A DNA stretch of 64,000 nucleotides from Prauserella cavernicola. GTDB lineage: Bacteria > Actinomycetota > Actinomycetes > Mycobacteriales > Pseudonocardiaceae. Both the position numbers and the translations under genes were made by a program. The number at the start of each line of letters is the position of its first letter. Within the stretch, counting starts at the first letter, position 1. The DNA is taken from NCBI RefSeq assembly GCF_016595675.1, contig NZ_JAENJH010000003.1, positions 186,001 through 250,000 on the forward strand, given 5' to 3'. The notes beneath the pieces were generated by a model. It was given only the letters and a program-made list of their open reading frames with translations. It had not been told where the DNA came from and did no database searches. Below, one piece after another: positions 1-8,099 of this stretch.

Positions 1-92
1 CCCGGTGCCGATGCCCGATCGTGATCGATGTGCCCCATTCGGTCGCGACGAGTGGGCGCAACGATCCAGGACTGCTTCGCCCACCCGCGATG

Positions 93-584
93 TCAGTGCT
101 TGCGCACGACCCGCTCCGGCTCGCCGGGCTTCCACACGGTGATGTCGAGGTGACCGTCACCGACCTCCACGGACGACCCGCCGACGATGTCGGCTTCGTA
201 GAAGGTGTCGAACTCCTGCCCGCGCAGGTCGAAGCCCGTTTCGTCGTAGAGCGCGGTGGCCCAGCGCTGGTGCAGTGCGGGATCGCGCACGTCGTGCACG
301 GTGCCCCAGAGCTTCGCGTCGCCCTCAGTGACCTGCGGATCGGCGGTGGCGGTGTGCAGGCAGAACCGCGGATCACGTGCGAGGTCCTTGAACTTGGTGG
401 TGCCGGGCATGCCGACCAGCCACAGCCTGCCTTCGAACAACCGCGGCTCGAGCGGACTGATCCTGGGGAACCCGTCGGAGCGCAACGTCGCGAGCATGCA
501 GAGGTTGCCGGTGGCGGAATGCCGTCGCGCGAAGATCTCGGAGATCCGAGGTGCGGCGGCTGCGAACTCGGTCCAGGTGGTCAT
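93..584 (-). CDS. pyridoxamine 5'-phosphate oxidase (PPOX) family protein
   Basis: This small single-domain protein of about 163 residues has the split-barrel PPOX fold pattern. The N-terminal half reads MLATLRSDGFPRISPLE, followed by RLWLVGMPGTTKFKDLARDPR, which is typical of flavin- or F420-binding PPOX-like proteins. The start chosen is the ATG seven codons inside the longest frame (MTTWTEF), because family members begin a few residues before the EIFARR helix. Members bind FMN, F420, heme or biliverdin, and the sequence alone does not say which. It is the last minus-strand gene before the window edge and is separated from the ESX-type genes by about 200 bases, so no operon partner is visible. 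The substrate is unknown. Confidence 0.8.
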   Translation of the reverse strand: MTTWTEFAAAAPRISEIFARRHSATGNLCMLATLRSDGFPRISPLEPRLFEGRLWLVGMPGTTKFKDLARDPRFCLHTATADPQVTEGDAKLWGTVHDVRDPALHQRWATALYDETGFDLRGQEFDTFYEADIVGGSSVEVGDGHLDITVWKPGEPERVVRKH

Positions 585-745
585 GCCCTCTGACGCTACG
601 AGCAAACCCTGCCAACGGCTGTCATGGTTTTGTGGCGGGGCAGATCGAGTCGGGACGCGTTGGCCAGGTAACCCGGACGTCCAACGCGCCGATTCCGTTC
701 AGCGCTGGACGAGTGGTGGAACAGAGGGTGCCCCGCGTTCGGGTG

Positions 746-781
746 GGCGGGTGCGGGTCTCCGAAGACACCCGCACCCGCC
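746..781 (-). terminator. hairpin downstream of the ESX-type operon
   Basis: A perfect 13-bp inverted repeat (GGCGGGTGCGGGT with its complement, loop of about 10 nt) lies directly after the stop codon of the 787-2820 gene. There is no clear T-tract, as is common for actinobacterial terminators. It probably ends the minus-strand transcript. Confidence 0.5.
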
Positions 782-786
782 ACCCG

Positions 787-2820
787 TTACGCGTTGTCGC
801 CCCTCCATTCCTCGGGGAAAACGCCTCCGTTGTCCATGGCGGGGAACACACCGAACCGGAAGAAGTCGATCGTGCCCTTCGTGGCCAACCCTGTTGGGCT
901 GTGGGTCAAATCGGTGACCGTCTTGATGCCGTTCTCAATCTTGTCAGCGATGTCCTTGCCCCACTTGTCCTCGATCAGGTTGGGGGTCCCGTTCATGTTC
1001 TTCAGGAAATCGTCCATTTTCTTCCCGAAGTTGTCGATCTGATCGGGTGTGAGCGCGTCGCCGTGATCAGACGAGTACTTCTTCAGGCCGTCCATGAACA
1101 GGTCACGAGTTTTTTGCGGACTGTCCCAGATCCAGGACTTTTTGTCGCCATCACCGTTCTGGCCGTCGCGGTCGCCGCCTTGGCCGCCGTCTTGGTTGCC
1201 GTCGCGGTCGCCGCCTTGGCCGCCGTCTTGGTTGCCGTCGCGGTCGCCGCCTTGGCCGCCGTCTTGGTTGCCGTCGCGGTCGCCGCCTTGGCCGCCGTCT
1301 TGGTTGCCGTCGCGGTCGCCGCCTTGGCCGCCGTCTTGGTTGCCGTCGCGGTCGCCGCCTTGGCCGCCGCCCTGGCCGCCGCCCTGGCCGCCGCCGTCCT
1401 GACTGCCGCCGTTTCCATTCGGACTGCTGTCGCCGGGGCCGTTGCCGCCACCCGACGTACCACCTCCGCCACCTGAGGGCGATGAGCCTGGGCCTGCGTT
1501 GGGGTCCCAGTCCTTGATGCCCGAGTTGGGGTCCCAGTCCTTGATGCCGGCGTTTGGATCCCAGTCCTTGATGCCCGAGTTCGGGTCCCAGTCCTTGCCC
1601 CCGGAACCGCCTGATCCGCCATTGCCATCGAGTGTCGATGAAATGCTTCCGCCGCCATCGGGAGACGTGTCACCTCCCGGTGGAGGTGGGGGTGTGCGTG
1701 TGGGAGGCGGGGGTACTGCGTCGCCGCTGGTGCCGCCACCGCCGCCGCCGTCGGGGGTGCTGTTGCCGGGTGGAGGTGGGGGTGTGCGTGTGGGAGGCGG
1801 GGGTACTGCGTCGCCGCTGGTGCCGCCACCGCCGCCGCCGTCGGGGGTGCTGTTGCCGCCCTGGCCGCCACCTCCGCCGCCACTGCCGTTGGCACCACTC
1901 ATCTCCGGTGCCTCACCGGTGCTTTCATTCGGCTGACGTCCGCCGCCGCCACCGCCGCCACTGCCACCGCCGGTGGGCGCGGAGTTGCCTCCGGCCCTGC
2001 CAACATCGTCCCCCACGCCCTTGGTGGCGTTCGCGACGTCGTCCGAGCCCTTCGCAGCGGACTGAAGGCTTTTGGTCAGCTTGGTGATGTGAATGCCGAT
2101 CTTGCTCAGAGCCACTACGACAGTCGCTCCGACGGTGCCGAGGAAGATGGGGACCGAGGCGCCGAAGGTGACCGGCATGGCCGCGAGCGCGGCCAGTGCC
2201 CCGGCGACAATGCCGCCGAGGATGCCGGCGATGAGGTCACGGATGATCCCTCGGACGGCGCCGATGACGGCACCGCAGATCGACATGGTCTCGCTCGTGG
2301 ACGCGAGGGACTTGCCCAGTGCTTCCAGGGCTTTGGCAAGGTCGTCCGTGACCGCTTTGTACTCTTCCGCGGCCTTGCCCTTCCACGTTTCCATGAACTT
2401 GCCCAGGTCGGTCTTGAGATCCTGGACCCAGCCGTCTACTTTTTCCTTCTCCTTGTCGAGGGCGTCCGTAGCGGTCGAGATGCCCTCGGGGTCACCCGCC
2501 AAAAGGTCGAGTGGGACACGAAACGGTGTGACGTGCTCGATGAGCCAGCCGATCCCGGCGGCGAACACGGTGCCGAGCGGATCGATGACCAGACCAAGAA
2601 CGTCGAAGGCGAGACCTGCGCCCGCGACGCCCATCATCACCTGGTCCTGGTCCTGGACGGCGCCCTGCAGGACATCGATGGTGTTACCGATGCCGAGCCC
2701 GTTGGTACGGGTGTCGTCGCTGGTGATCAGATCTTTCGGGTCGTGCCAGATGTCGCCCTTCGAATACGTGTCGTTGTCGGAGTAGTCGTTCGTGTCCTTG
2801 TCTTCTTCGGTCTCGCTCAT
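787..2820 (-). CDS. large repeat-rich type VII secretion-associated protein
   Basis: This 677-aa protein is probably an ESX (type VII) secreted or surface protein. Residues about 100-190 form a WXG100-like helical region with the motif FMETWKGKAAEEYK. A hydrophobic helical stretch follows (about 185-240, rich in Gly/Ala/Val/Ile). The long low-complexity middle (about 285-570) holds Gly-rich runs, a duplicated Pro-rich 30-residue unit, four IKDWDPN-type units and five exact 12-residue DRDGNQDGGQGG units. The last 110 residues (from KKSWIWDSP) form a predicted globular helical domain that could be an effector or anchoring module. Its start overlaps the stop of the upstream EspC-like gene by 4 bases, so the two are co-translated. 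No catalytic motif was recognised. Homopolymer-like repeats make the assembly of the middle uncertain. Confidence 0.8.
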   Translation of the reverse strand: MSETEEDKDTNDYSDNDTYSKGDIWHDPKDLITSDDTRTNGLGIGNTIDVLQGAVQDQDQVMMGVAGAGLAFDVLGLVIDPLGTVFAAGIGWLIEHVTPFRVPLDLLAGDPEGISTATDALDKEKEKVDGWVQDLKTDLGKFMETWKGKAAEEYKAVTDDLAKALEALGKSLASTSETMSICGAVIGAVRGIIRDLIAGILGGIVAGALAALAAMPVTFGASVPIFLGTVGATVVVALSKIGIHITKLTKSLQSAAKGSDDVANATKGVGDDVGRAGGNSAPTGGGSGGGGGGGRQPNESTGEAPEMSGANGSGGGGGGQGGNSTPDGGGGGGTSGDAVPPPPTRTPPPPPGNSTPDGGGGGGTSGDAVPPPPTRTPPPPPGGDTSPDGGGSISSTLDGNGGSGGSGGKDWDPNSGIKDWDPNAGIKDWDPNSGIKDWDPNAGPGSSPSGGGGGTSGGGNGPGDSSPNGNGGSQDGGGQGGGQGGGQGGDRDGNQDGGQGGDRDGNQDGGQGGDRDGNQDGGQGGDRDGNQDGGQGGDRDGNQDGGQGGDRDGQNGDGDKKSWIWDSPQKTRDLFMDGLKKYSSDHGDALTPDQIDNFGKKMDDFLKNMNGTPNLIEDKWGKDIADKIENGIKTVTDLTHSPTGLATKGTIDFFRFGVFPAMDNGGVFPEEWRGDNA
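1165..1380. repeat. 36-bp tandem repeat, five perfect copies plus a variant
   Basis: Five identical 36-bp units run head to tail from 1165 to 1344, and a sixth diverged unit reaches 1380. Each encodes the 12-residue unit DRDGNQDGGQGG on the minus strand. Because the DNA copies are identical, not just the protein, the expansion is recent or under homogenisation. Confidence 0.9.
1495..1597. repeat. 27-bp repeat encoding IKDWDPN(S/A)G, four copies
   Basis: Four adjacent units encode the 9-residue pattern IKDWDPNSG or IKDWDPNAG in the T7SS protein. The DNA copies differ at a few bases, so this array is older than the 36-bp array. Confidence 0.85.
1679..1858. repeat. 90-bp tandem duplication
   Basis: Two essentially identical 90-bp copies (1679-1768 and 1769-1858) encode a duplicated Gly/Pro-rich 30-residue unit containing PPPPTRTPPPPPG in the T7SS protein. 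Confidence 0.9.
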
Positions 2821-3131
2821 ACCTTGTACTCCGACAACCTGGTCGCCACGTCATCTTCCTGGGCTTGGTAAGTCTCGAGTGTCTTGTCCAGCTTGTCTTT
2901 GTGCTTCTGGATTGCTTCGCTGTACTTGTCGAACGCTTGCCCTGTCATGTCGCAGGCGCTGCTCGCGGCCGCGCCGATGATCTGGCCAGCGAGGACGCCG
3001 AACAGGCCCGGATCGGCGACCATGCCGCCAACGAGGTCTCCGGTGCTTTTTGTATTGTCCGCGAGCTGGTTCAGCTTCTTGCCGAACTCGTCGAAGGCAT
3101 CTTCGTCGTCGACCCTGTATCCGTCGTTCAC
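2817..3131 (-). CDS. EspC/WXG100-like ESX-associated small protein
   Basis: A 104-residue all-helical protein of the size and pattern of ESX-secreted partners (DUF2580/EspC type). It has a helix from FDEFGKKLNQLADNTKSTGD, a Gly/Ala-rich central turn (GVLAGQIIGAAASSACD), then a second helix ending YEAIQ/TLETYQAQEDDVA-like heptads. No WXG tripeptide is present, so EspC-like fits better than EsxA-like. It overlaps the 677-aa gene by 4 bases and lies 12 bases downstream of the YbaB-like gene. It probably forms a secreted heterodimer or a chaperone pair with the downstream product; this is inferred from size and context. Confidence 0.7.
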   Translation of the reverse strand: MNDGYRVDDEDAFDEFGKKLNQLADNTKSTGDLVGGMVADPGLFGVLAGQIIGAAASSACDMTGQAFDKYSEAIQKHKDKLDKTLETYQAQEDDVATRLSEYKV

Positions 3132-3143
3132 CAGGGGTTCACC

Positions 3144-3649
3144 TCAATCGTCTCCATCGTCATGGGCAGGGCGGCGCCGGGTTGCGGGCCGCGACACCGG
3201 TGGCGGTGTCGCGGGTGGGTTCGGTGGTGCCGGCGGCTGCTTGGGCTCGGGGTTCTCGACGAACTTGTTCTGGTCCACGTCACCGTCGTCGGCCGACGGG
3301 TCAGGAGGGAGGAAGCCCCTCTTCATGTCCAGTACCTCGCCGCTGCCCATGATGGACTCCACCGATGCCGCCACGGCATGTGCGGTCTGGCTCTGGGCCT
3401 GTCGCACGGTGTCCATAATGGTCGCTGTCAGCCTCGCTTCCCCCAGCTCACAAGCTCGCTTGCCGAGCTGGATATTGCGCAGCCCGCCGTTCGGCTCCAG
3501 CGAAACCGTGACAGAGCTGTCTCGCGACGTCACAGTCGCCGCCGCAGCGGCAAGAGTGTCCTGCAACGTCGATGCGCGCTCCTGTATTTCGCTGGCTTGC
3601 CGTCGAGATAGTGCTGGAGGTCCTCGCCTGGCCTCAGATTCGGCTCCAC
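3144..3649 (-). CDS. YbaB/EbfC-like protein with an apparent frameshift
   Basis: The body (QASEIQERASTLQDTL, then VTVSLEPNGGLRNIQLGKRA) matches the YbaB/EbfC nucleoid-associated fold, followed by a Pro-rich tail. Such proteins often precede ESX substrate genes in Pseudonocardiaceae. The best translation start is GTG at 3649, with AAGGAG (3661-3656) six bases upstream. That start reads MEPNLRPGEDLQHYLDGK in another frame than the body. A one-base back-step at about 3600 joins it smoothly to ASEIQER. Without a shift, the body frame runs up to a GTG at 3698 through an implausible Arg-rich leader. Either one G is missing (mutation or sequencing error) or a frameshift is used; the site is not a canonical slippery heptamer. 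Confidence 0.65.
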
Positions 3650-3698
3650 GCCTTGCTCCTTGAATACGCCGTGCCGGTCGCCGGCACGGCACCCCCAC

Positions 3699-4179
3699 GC
3701 GGTCCCGTGAGCGGATCTGTACTTCCGCTCACATGAGCAACACCCACCCGCGCCGCCGCTGACGTGATGAGACGCCCGTTCCGTTGAGGAGGCGATCATG
3801 CCGAGGTGCCCAACGTATCTTTTCCTCGAGCATGGGTCCAGACAACCGTGGGGGCTAGAACGTGCCCAAAATGCCTGCTCAGATGAGCGCTTGGGTAGCA
3901 GGTCTACGAGGTCGCCTCGATTCTGGATCGCAGCCGTTCGTCGGCGCAAAGACACGGCCTGAGCACTCCGGCCGTAGAGGGTGGGCGGCACGACGTTGAC
4001 CTGATCGAACTGAACGCGGTGTCCGGCGGCATCGCCTCGTGCACCTCGACCCGCGGACTCCGCCGTGGTCACGACAGTCCACTAAGGATATTCAGTACTG
4101 TGTCCTCAGCTTCCCTGCGTGCGCGCTGAGACGTGGTTCCAGCCGGATGCTCGCGGCAACGGCGGCGAGGGCAGCCCAC
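3699..4179. other. intergenic stretch without a convincing gene
   Basis: No open frame here looks protein-like. A 54-codon plus-strand frame at 3798-3962 has AGGAGG five bases before its ATG, but its composition (Arg/Ser-rich, no family pattern) argues against a gene. The stretch may hold the eroded N-terminal half of the AraC remnant that follows. Confidence 0.5.
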
Positions 4180-4597
4180 ATGGCGGCCGATCCAGCGCTG
4201 CAAGGAGCGGTCAGGCTGCTCGCCAACGAGTCCGGAAACGGACAGCCGGGGTCTCGATCAGTCGCCATCAGGTTGACAGAGGCGCCGGTCCTGGCTGACG
4301 GCGCTTCGCGACCCGCGGATCGGCGCAACCCTGTCGCTGATGCACGAGACGCCCGAGCGGGTGTGGAGCGTGGAAAGCGTGGCTAGCGAGATCGCCATGT
4401 CACGCCCCGCGTTCGCGCACCGTTTCAAGTCCGTCGTGGGCACGACCCCGCCGGCCTACCTCTCGGGGATCCGGCTCGACCGTGCGGCGCGGTTCCTGCG
4501 CGACCCGGACGATTCGGAGTTCACGTTCTCGCGCGAGCGCGGCATCGCTCCCGGTCGCTACCGGCGAACGTCGATCGCAGTATCCTCTTCTCGGTGA
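4180..4597 (+). pseudogene. remnant of an AraC-family transcriptional regulator
   Basis: Two frames together carry the C-terminal part of a cupin-type AraC regulator. The first (about 4180-4285) reads AADPALQGAVRLLANE and RSVAIRLTEA, the region before the DNA-binding domain. After a frame change near 4288 the second reads SWLTALRDPRIGATLSLMH, then SVASEIAMSRPAFAHRFKS and GTTPPAYLSGIRLDRAARFL, the classic double helix-turn-helix. The end reads FTFSRERGIAPGRYRR, where the usual helix between FSR and the GIAPGRYRR motif is missing. The effector domain is absent, so it cannot be an intact regulator. Its end overlaps the start of the methyltransferase gene. Confidence 0.7.
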
Positions 4598-5241
4598 CCG
4601 AATCCTCCGCCTTGCACGACACCAAGGTCGCCTACGACGCCGTCGCGGGGCTCTACGCCGAAATGTTCACCAACGCGCTCGAGACCCTGCCGTTGGAGCG
4701 GGCCATGCTGGGCGCGTTCGCCGAACTCGTGCAGGCCCAGGACGCCGGACCGGTCGCCGATCTCGGATGTGGACCCGGCCATTTGACCGCACACCTGAAC
4801 GAGCTCGGACAGAACACCTTCGGCATCGACCTGTCCTCCGAGATGATCGCCCTGGCCCGCCAAGCCCATCCCGAACTGCGGTTCGACGAGGGGTCGATGG
4901 CCGCCCTGGACCTCCCCGACGGAGCTCTCGGCGGCATTCTCGCGTTCTACTCCGTCATCCACACCCCACCGCGGCAGCTGCCGGCCGTGTTCACCGAGTT
5001 CCACCGAGTGCTGGCGCCGGGCGGCTACCTGCTGCTCGGGTTCTTCGCCGGCGACGATCCGCTGCCGCAGGAATTCGACCACAAGGTCGCGCTCGCCTAT
5101 CGGTGGTCGCCCGACAGCCTCGCGGACCTGTTGCGCGAGGCCGGGTTCGTCGATGTCGCCCGCTTGGTGCGCGAGCCCCATGAGAACGAGCGACAGTTCC
5201 AGGGGGCCCAGCTGCTGGTCCGCAAGCCCCAGGCAAGCTGA
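4594..5241 (+). CDS. class I SAM-dependent methyltransferase
   Basis: The 215-residue protein has the Rossmann-type methyltransferase core. Motif I is VADLGCGPGHLTAHL (about residues 54-68), an acidic loop IDLSSEMI follows, then the motif II region GALGGILAFYSVIH and the post-II HRVLAPGGYLLLGFF. It begins with GTG at 4594, overlapping the AraC remnant. The short alpha-helical cap before motif I is typical of small-molecule methyltransferases such as UbiE/BioC-like enzymes. The substrate cannot be told from sequence, and no biosynthetic neighbours help. Confidence 0.85.
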   Translation: MTESSALHDTKVAYDAVAGLYAEMFTNALETLPLERAMLGAFAELVQAQDAGPVADLGCGPGHLTAHLNELGQNTFGIDLSSEMIALARQAHPELRFDEGSMAALDLPDGALGGILAFYSVIHTPPRQLPAVFTEFHRVLAPGGYLLLGFFAGDDPLPQEFDHKVALAYRWSPDSLADLLREAGFVDVARLVREPHENERQFQGAQLLVRKPQAS

Positions 5242-5517
5242 TCGTATCCGGCGACCGACCACAATGGACGAAAGTTCGCCGGCGACCACGGCGAGCTTCA
5301 CGCCTAGCGGTTTGGGTTCTGGAGTGCTAACCGCATCCGCTGACTTCCCGCCATACCGACGACGACATGCTGTACTGGCGCGTCCAGTTGCGCGCCGACG
5401 ACGATAGCGCTGAGCCACCGTAGATCGAGCACGCTCCCGCAGGCCGCAGTCACCGCGGCTAATTGGCGGCGAACGCCGTCATGCTGCAAATGCGCCATGC
5501 ATCCGAGCCGGCGTCGC
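5242..5517. other. intergenic stretch between convergent genes
   Basis: No open frame in these 276 bases is protein-like on either strand, and no clear hairpin was seen. It separates the plus-strand methyltransferase from the minus-strand ArsR regulator. Confidence 0.5.
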
Positions 5518-5835
5518 TCAGAGGCTGGCGCCGAGGAGTTCGGGCAGCGCGGCGATGCGTTTCTGGTTACGTCGGTAGTAGGTCCATTGACCGATTCGGG
5601 TGCTCTCGACCAGGTCGGCACGCTGCAGCACGGACATGTACTGCGATGCGGTGGACTGGGAGACCCCGGCCTTCTCCTGGATCTGCTTCACGCACACCCC
5701 GACCTCCTCCATCGGGTCGGCTTGCGGTGCGAAGTGGTCGGATGGGTCGCGCAGCCAGCCCATGATCTGCAAGCGCGTGGGGTTGGCCAGCGCTTTGCAC
5801 ACCTCCAGCAGGTCGTCCAGCTCAGCGTTGCTCAC
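5518..5835 (-). CDS. ArsR/SmtB-family winged-helix regulator
   Basis: About 105 residues with the ArsR pattern: CKALANPTRLQIMGWLRD (helices 1-2), a recognition region KAGVSQSTASQYMSVLQRADLV (helices 3-4) and a wing ESTRIGQWTYYRRNQ. GTG at 5835 is chosen because the family starts a few residues before the ALANPTR helix; an in-frame ATG at 5862 is an alternative. A single Cys (GVCVKQ) lies near the metal-binding helix, but there is no paired CxC motif, so metal sensing is not supported. It is divergent from the broken SDR gene, and such pairs commonly auto-repress from the shared promoter region. Confidence 0.85.
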   Translation of the reverse strand: MSNAELDDLLEVCKALANPTRLQIMGWLRDPSDHFAPQADPMEEVGVCVKQIQEKAGVSQSTASQYMSVLQRADLVESTRIGQWTYYRRNQKRIAALPELLGASL

Positions 5836-5926
5836 GGTCCGAGTATATCGGGGTATCGGCATGTCTCGATGTGGCGTGCTAAATTGGCAAATCGAAACAT
5901 TGCGATATGACGATCGGAGATCGAAG

Positions 5927-6984
5927 TTGTCGGACAACGTGGCGTTGGTCGTGGGAGCCCGTGGAGTGATCGGAGGCAACCTTGTCAACTACCTGGAGAA
6001 GCTGGGCGGCTGGCAGGTGATCGGCCTGTCCCGGCGAGGAGGCGACTCGTCGGAGCGGGTGCGGCACGTCAGCGTGGACCTCCTCGACGCGACGACACGC
6101 GAACGAAGCTCGCCGGCCTGGCGGACGTGACCCATGTGTTCTACGCCGCCTACCAGGATGCCCCGACGTTCGCGGGTTTGGTCGAGCCGAACCAGCGGAT
6201 GCTGGTAAACGCGCTGGGGGCGATCGAGCCGGTGGCCGCGGGATTGCGGCATGTGCAGTTGATGTAGGGATACAAGGTCTACGGGGCGCATCTGGGGCCG
6301 TTCAAGACCCCGGCCCGCGAGAACGACCCGCCCCACATGCCGCCTGAGTTCAACGTCGAGCAGCAGACTTTCATCGAGCAGGCCCAGCAGGGCAAGGACT
6401 GGAGCTGGTCGGCGCTACGGCCGTCGGTGGTGTGCGGCGTCGCGCTCGGCATCCCGATGAACCTGACGATGGTCATCGCCGTCTACGCCACCATCTCCAA
6501 ACACCTCGGCGTTCCCCTGCGCTTTCCTGGTAAGCCAGGTGCCTACCACTCGTTGATCGAGATGACGGACGCCGGGCTGCTCGCCGAAGCGATGGTGTGG
6601 GCGGCTACCGACCCTGCAGCCGCCAACCAGGCTTACAACATCAACAACGGTGATCTGTTCCGCTGGGAGGAGATGTGGCCCAAGATCGCCGACTACTTCG
6701 ACCTTCCAATCGCACCCGGCCTGCCGGTCAGCCTCACCGCTGTCATGGCCGACAAGGAGTCGGCGTGGCAGGAGATAGTCGTCAAGCACGACTTGACGCC
6801 CACCCCGTATCAGGACGTGTCCTCCTGGGCGTTTGGTGACGCCGTGTTCTCGTGGGATTACGACCTCATCGCCGACGGGTCCAAGGCCCGCCACCACGGC
6901 TTCCACCGCTACGTCGACACGACCGAGATGTTCCCGCGCATCTTCGACAAGATGCGGGCACGCAAGATCATCCCGCCACGATGA
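5927..6984 (+). pseudogene. broken progesterone-5-beta-reductase-like (PRISE) SDR oxidoreductase
   Basis: Pieced together, the frames give a nearly full-length atypical short-chain dehydrogenase of the PRISE type. They include ALVVGARGVIGGNL (NAD(P) binding), then ADVTHVFYAAYQDAP, GYKVYGAHLGPFKTPA (catalytic Tyr region) and WSALRPSVVCG. Two lesions break it. One base is lost near 6090 (frame 2 to frame 1), and a TAG sits at 6265-6267 where relatives have Gln before GYKVYG. A TTG start at 5927 with GGAG seven bases upstream is well placed. The long tail from 6337 stays open, so decay is recent, or two sequencing errors occurred. It is divergent from the ArsR gene that probably controlled it. 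Confidence 0.8.
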
Positions 6985-7094
6985 ATACCAGGCACGGCAA
7001 TCACTCTGGCCTCGGCGCGGCTGCGACGGGCAGGCGGAACACACTCGGTACAACTCGCCGCAATCCACCGCTCTGAGGCGCACGCAACCGCACA

Positions 7095-7145
7095 AAGCAA
7101 AACCGCCCCTTGATCGCGTTATCGCTGGTCAAGGGGCGGTTTTGC
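7095..7145. terminator. strong rho-independent terminator
   Basis: The arms CAAAACCGCCCCTTGA and its complement are separated by about 15 bases, with six T on the plus strand. On the minus strand it sits just downstream of the tRNA-Arg and likely ends that transcript; it may also work for the plus strand. Confidence 0.8.
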
Positions 7146-7159
7146 AAGTTTTTGTGGTG

Positions 7160-7232
7160 CGCCCCCGGCAGGATTCGAACCTGCGACACCCGCTTTAGGA
7201 GAGCGGTGCTCTATCCCCTGAGCTACGAGGGC
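7160..7232 (-). tRNA. tRNA-Arg (anticodon CCT)
   Basis: A full 73-nt cloverleaf reads on the minus strand. The acceptor GCCCTCG pairs with CGGGGGC, the T-arm is GCAGG-TTCGAAT-CCTGC, and the anticodon stem CCGCT/AGCGG carries the loop CTCCTAA with anticodon CCT, decoding AGG. The 3' CCA is not encoded. Confidence 0.95.
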
Positions 7233-7393
7233 TGGACGTGCTCGTTGCCCTAGCTTAGCGGTCCGGTTGTCCCATGGGTGAAGCGGACCTTGACTACGGG
7301 CGCGTAGCTCATTGTAATACGCACACTACCAGTGGGTAACCACCCTTGGATGCGGTACGGACACCCCGTCCCGCCGGCTGCCGGAGGCTTCCG

Positions 7394-8044
7394 TTGATCA
7401 AGGTCATGTTCGCCGACGACGAGGAATTGGTGCGCTCGGGGCTGCGGGCCATGATGTCCGTGGCCCCGGACATCGAGGTCGTTGGCGAGGCCACTGACGG
7501 GCGATCGGCAGTCGAGGCCGCTCGACGCCTCCAGCCCGACGTCGCGCTGCTCGACATCAAGATGCGCGCGCCCGACGACGGCATCCGCGCGCTGCGCGCC
7601 ATCCAGGCCCTGCCCACTCCTCCGAGTGTTGCGATGCTCACCACGTTCGATGTCGACTCCTACGTCAGCCTCGCGCTGCGGTTCGGCGCCAACGGGTTCC
7701 TGCTGAAGGACATCGAGCCCGCCGTGTTGGTGCGCGCCGTCCGCGACCTCTCCCGCGGCGGCGCCGTGCTCGACCCCAGCGTGGCAGCCCGCATGGTCAA
7801 CGCGCACCGCACCGAACAGCAGGCCGCGGCGCCCGCCCGCAAGCAACTCGCCTCGCTCTCCGACCGCGAGCGGGAGGTCGTGGGGCTCATCGGCCAGGGG
7901 CTCTCCAACGCCGAGATCGGCGGGGCGCTGCACCTGTCTGAGGCCACCGTCAAGGGCTACGTGTCCGCGGTGCTGTCGAAGATCGGCGCGGCCAACCGCG
8001 TCCAGGCCGCCCTGCTCGCCTACCGCGGCGGACTCGTGGATTGA
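7394..8044 (+). CDS. LuxR/NarL-type response regulator (orphan)
   Basis: This 216-residue regulator has a receiver domain (acidic pair ADDEE near residue 8, phospho-acceptor Asp54 in ALLDIKM, conserved Lys in FLLKDIEP). A LuxR helix-turn-helix follows ([43 protein letters not shown]). TTG at 7394 is chosen: GGAGG lies six bases upstream and the frame before it is not conserved. No sensor kinase is adjacent; the following mprA/mprB pair is an OmpR-type system with its own kinase. The partner kinase must lie outside the window, or the protein works without phosphorylation. Confidence 0.9.
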   Translation: MIKVMFADDEELVRSGLRAMMSVAPDIEVVGEATDGRSAVEAARRLQPDVALLDIKMRAPDDGIRALRAIQALPTPPSVAMLTTFDVDSYVSLALRFGANGFLLKDIEPAVLVRAVRDLSRGGAVLDPSVAARMVNAHRTEQQAAAPARKQLASLSDREREVVGLIGQGLSNAEIGGALHLSEATVKGYVSAVLSKIGAANRVQAALLAYRGGLVD

Positions 8045-8071
8045 CCCGTTCCGGGCTTGCGTTAAGGACAG

Positions 8072-8083
8072 TCTCAGCTCAAG
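8072..8083 (+). promoter_or_regulatory. possible MprA box upstream of mprA
   Basis: TCTCAG followed directly by CTCAAG lies 17-28 bases before the mprA start. A similar TCAG-type direct repeat is upstream of pepD. This resembles the loosely conserved direct repeats bound by mycobacterial MprA, recalled from memory. Confidence 0.3.
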
Positions 8084-8099
8084 CGGTAAGACTGTTCAC

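Noticed and set aside
1165-1380. 36-bp repeats as a CRISPR array
   Set aside because: Units are directly adjacent without spacers and stay in the reading frame of a protein, encoding a 12-residue repeat.
256-1476. Long plus-strand open frame antisense to the T7SS gene
   Set aside because: Its Ala/Val/Leu repeats are the mirror of the G+C-rich minus-strand tandem repeats; no start signal or domain.
3798-3962. 54-codon ORF with AGGAGG before its ATG
   Set aside because: Composition is Arg/Ser-rich without family pattern and the region is otherwise eroded; the ribosome-binding-site match is probably chance.
5855-5915. ArsR operator in the divergent region
   Set aside because: Short ATCG...CGAT and TATCG elements exist but no convincing long inverted repeat could be fixed by eye.
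7275-7295. GTGAAGCGGACCTTGACTAC as another member of the GTGAAGG hairpin family
   Set aside because: Only one arm-like segment is present with no complementary arm nearby.
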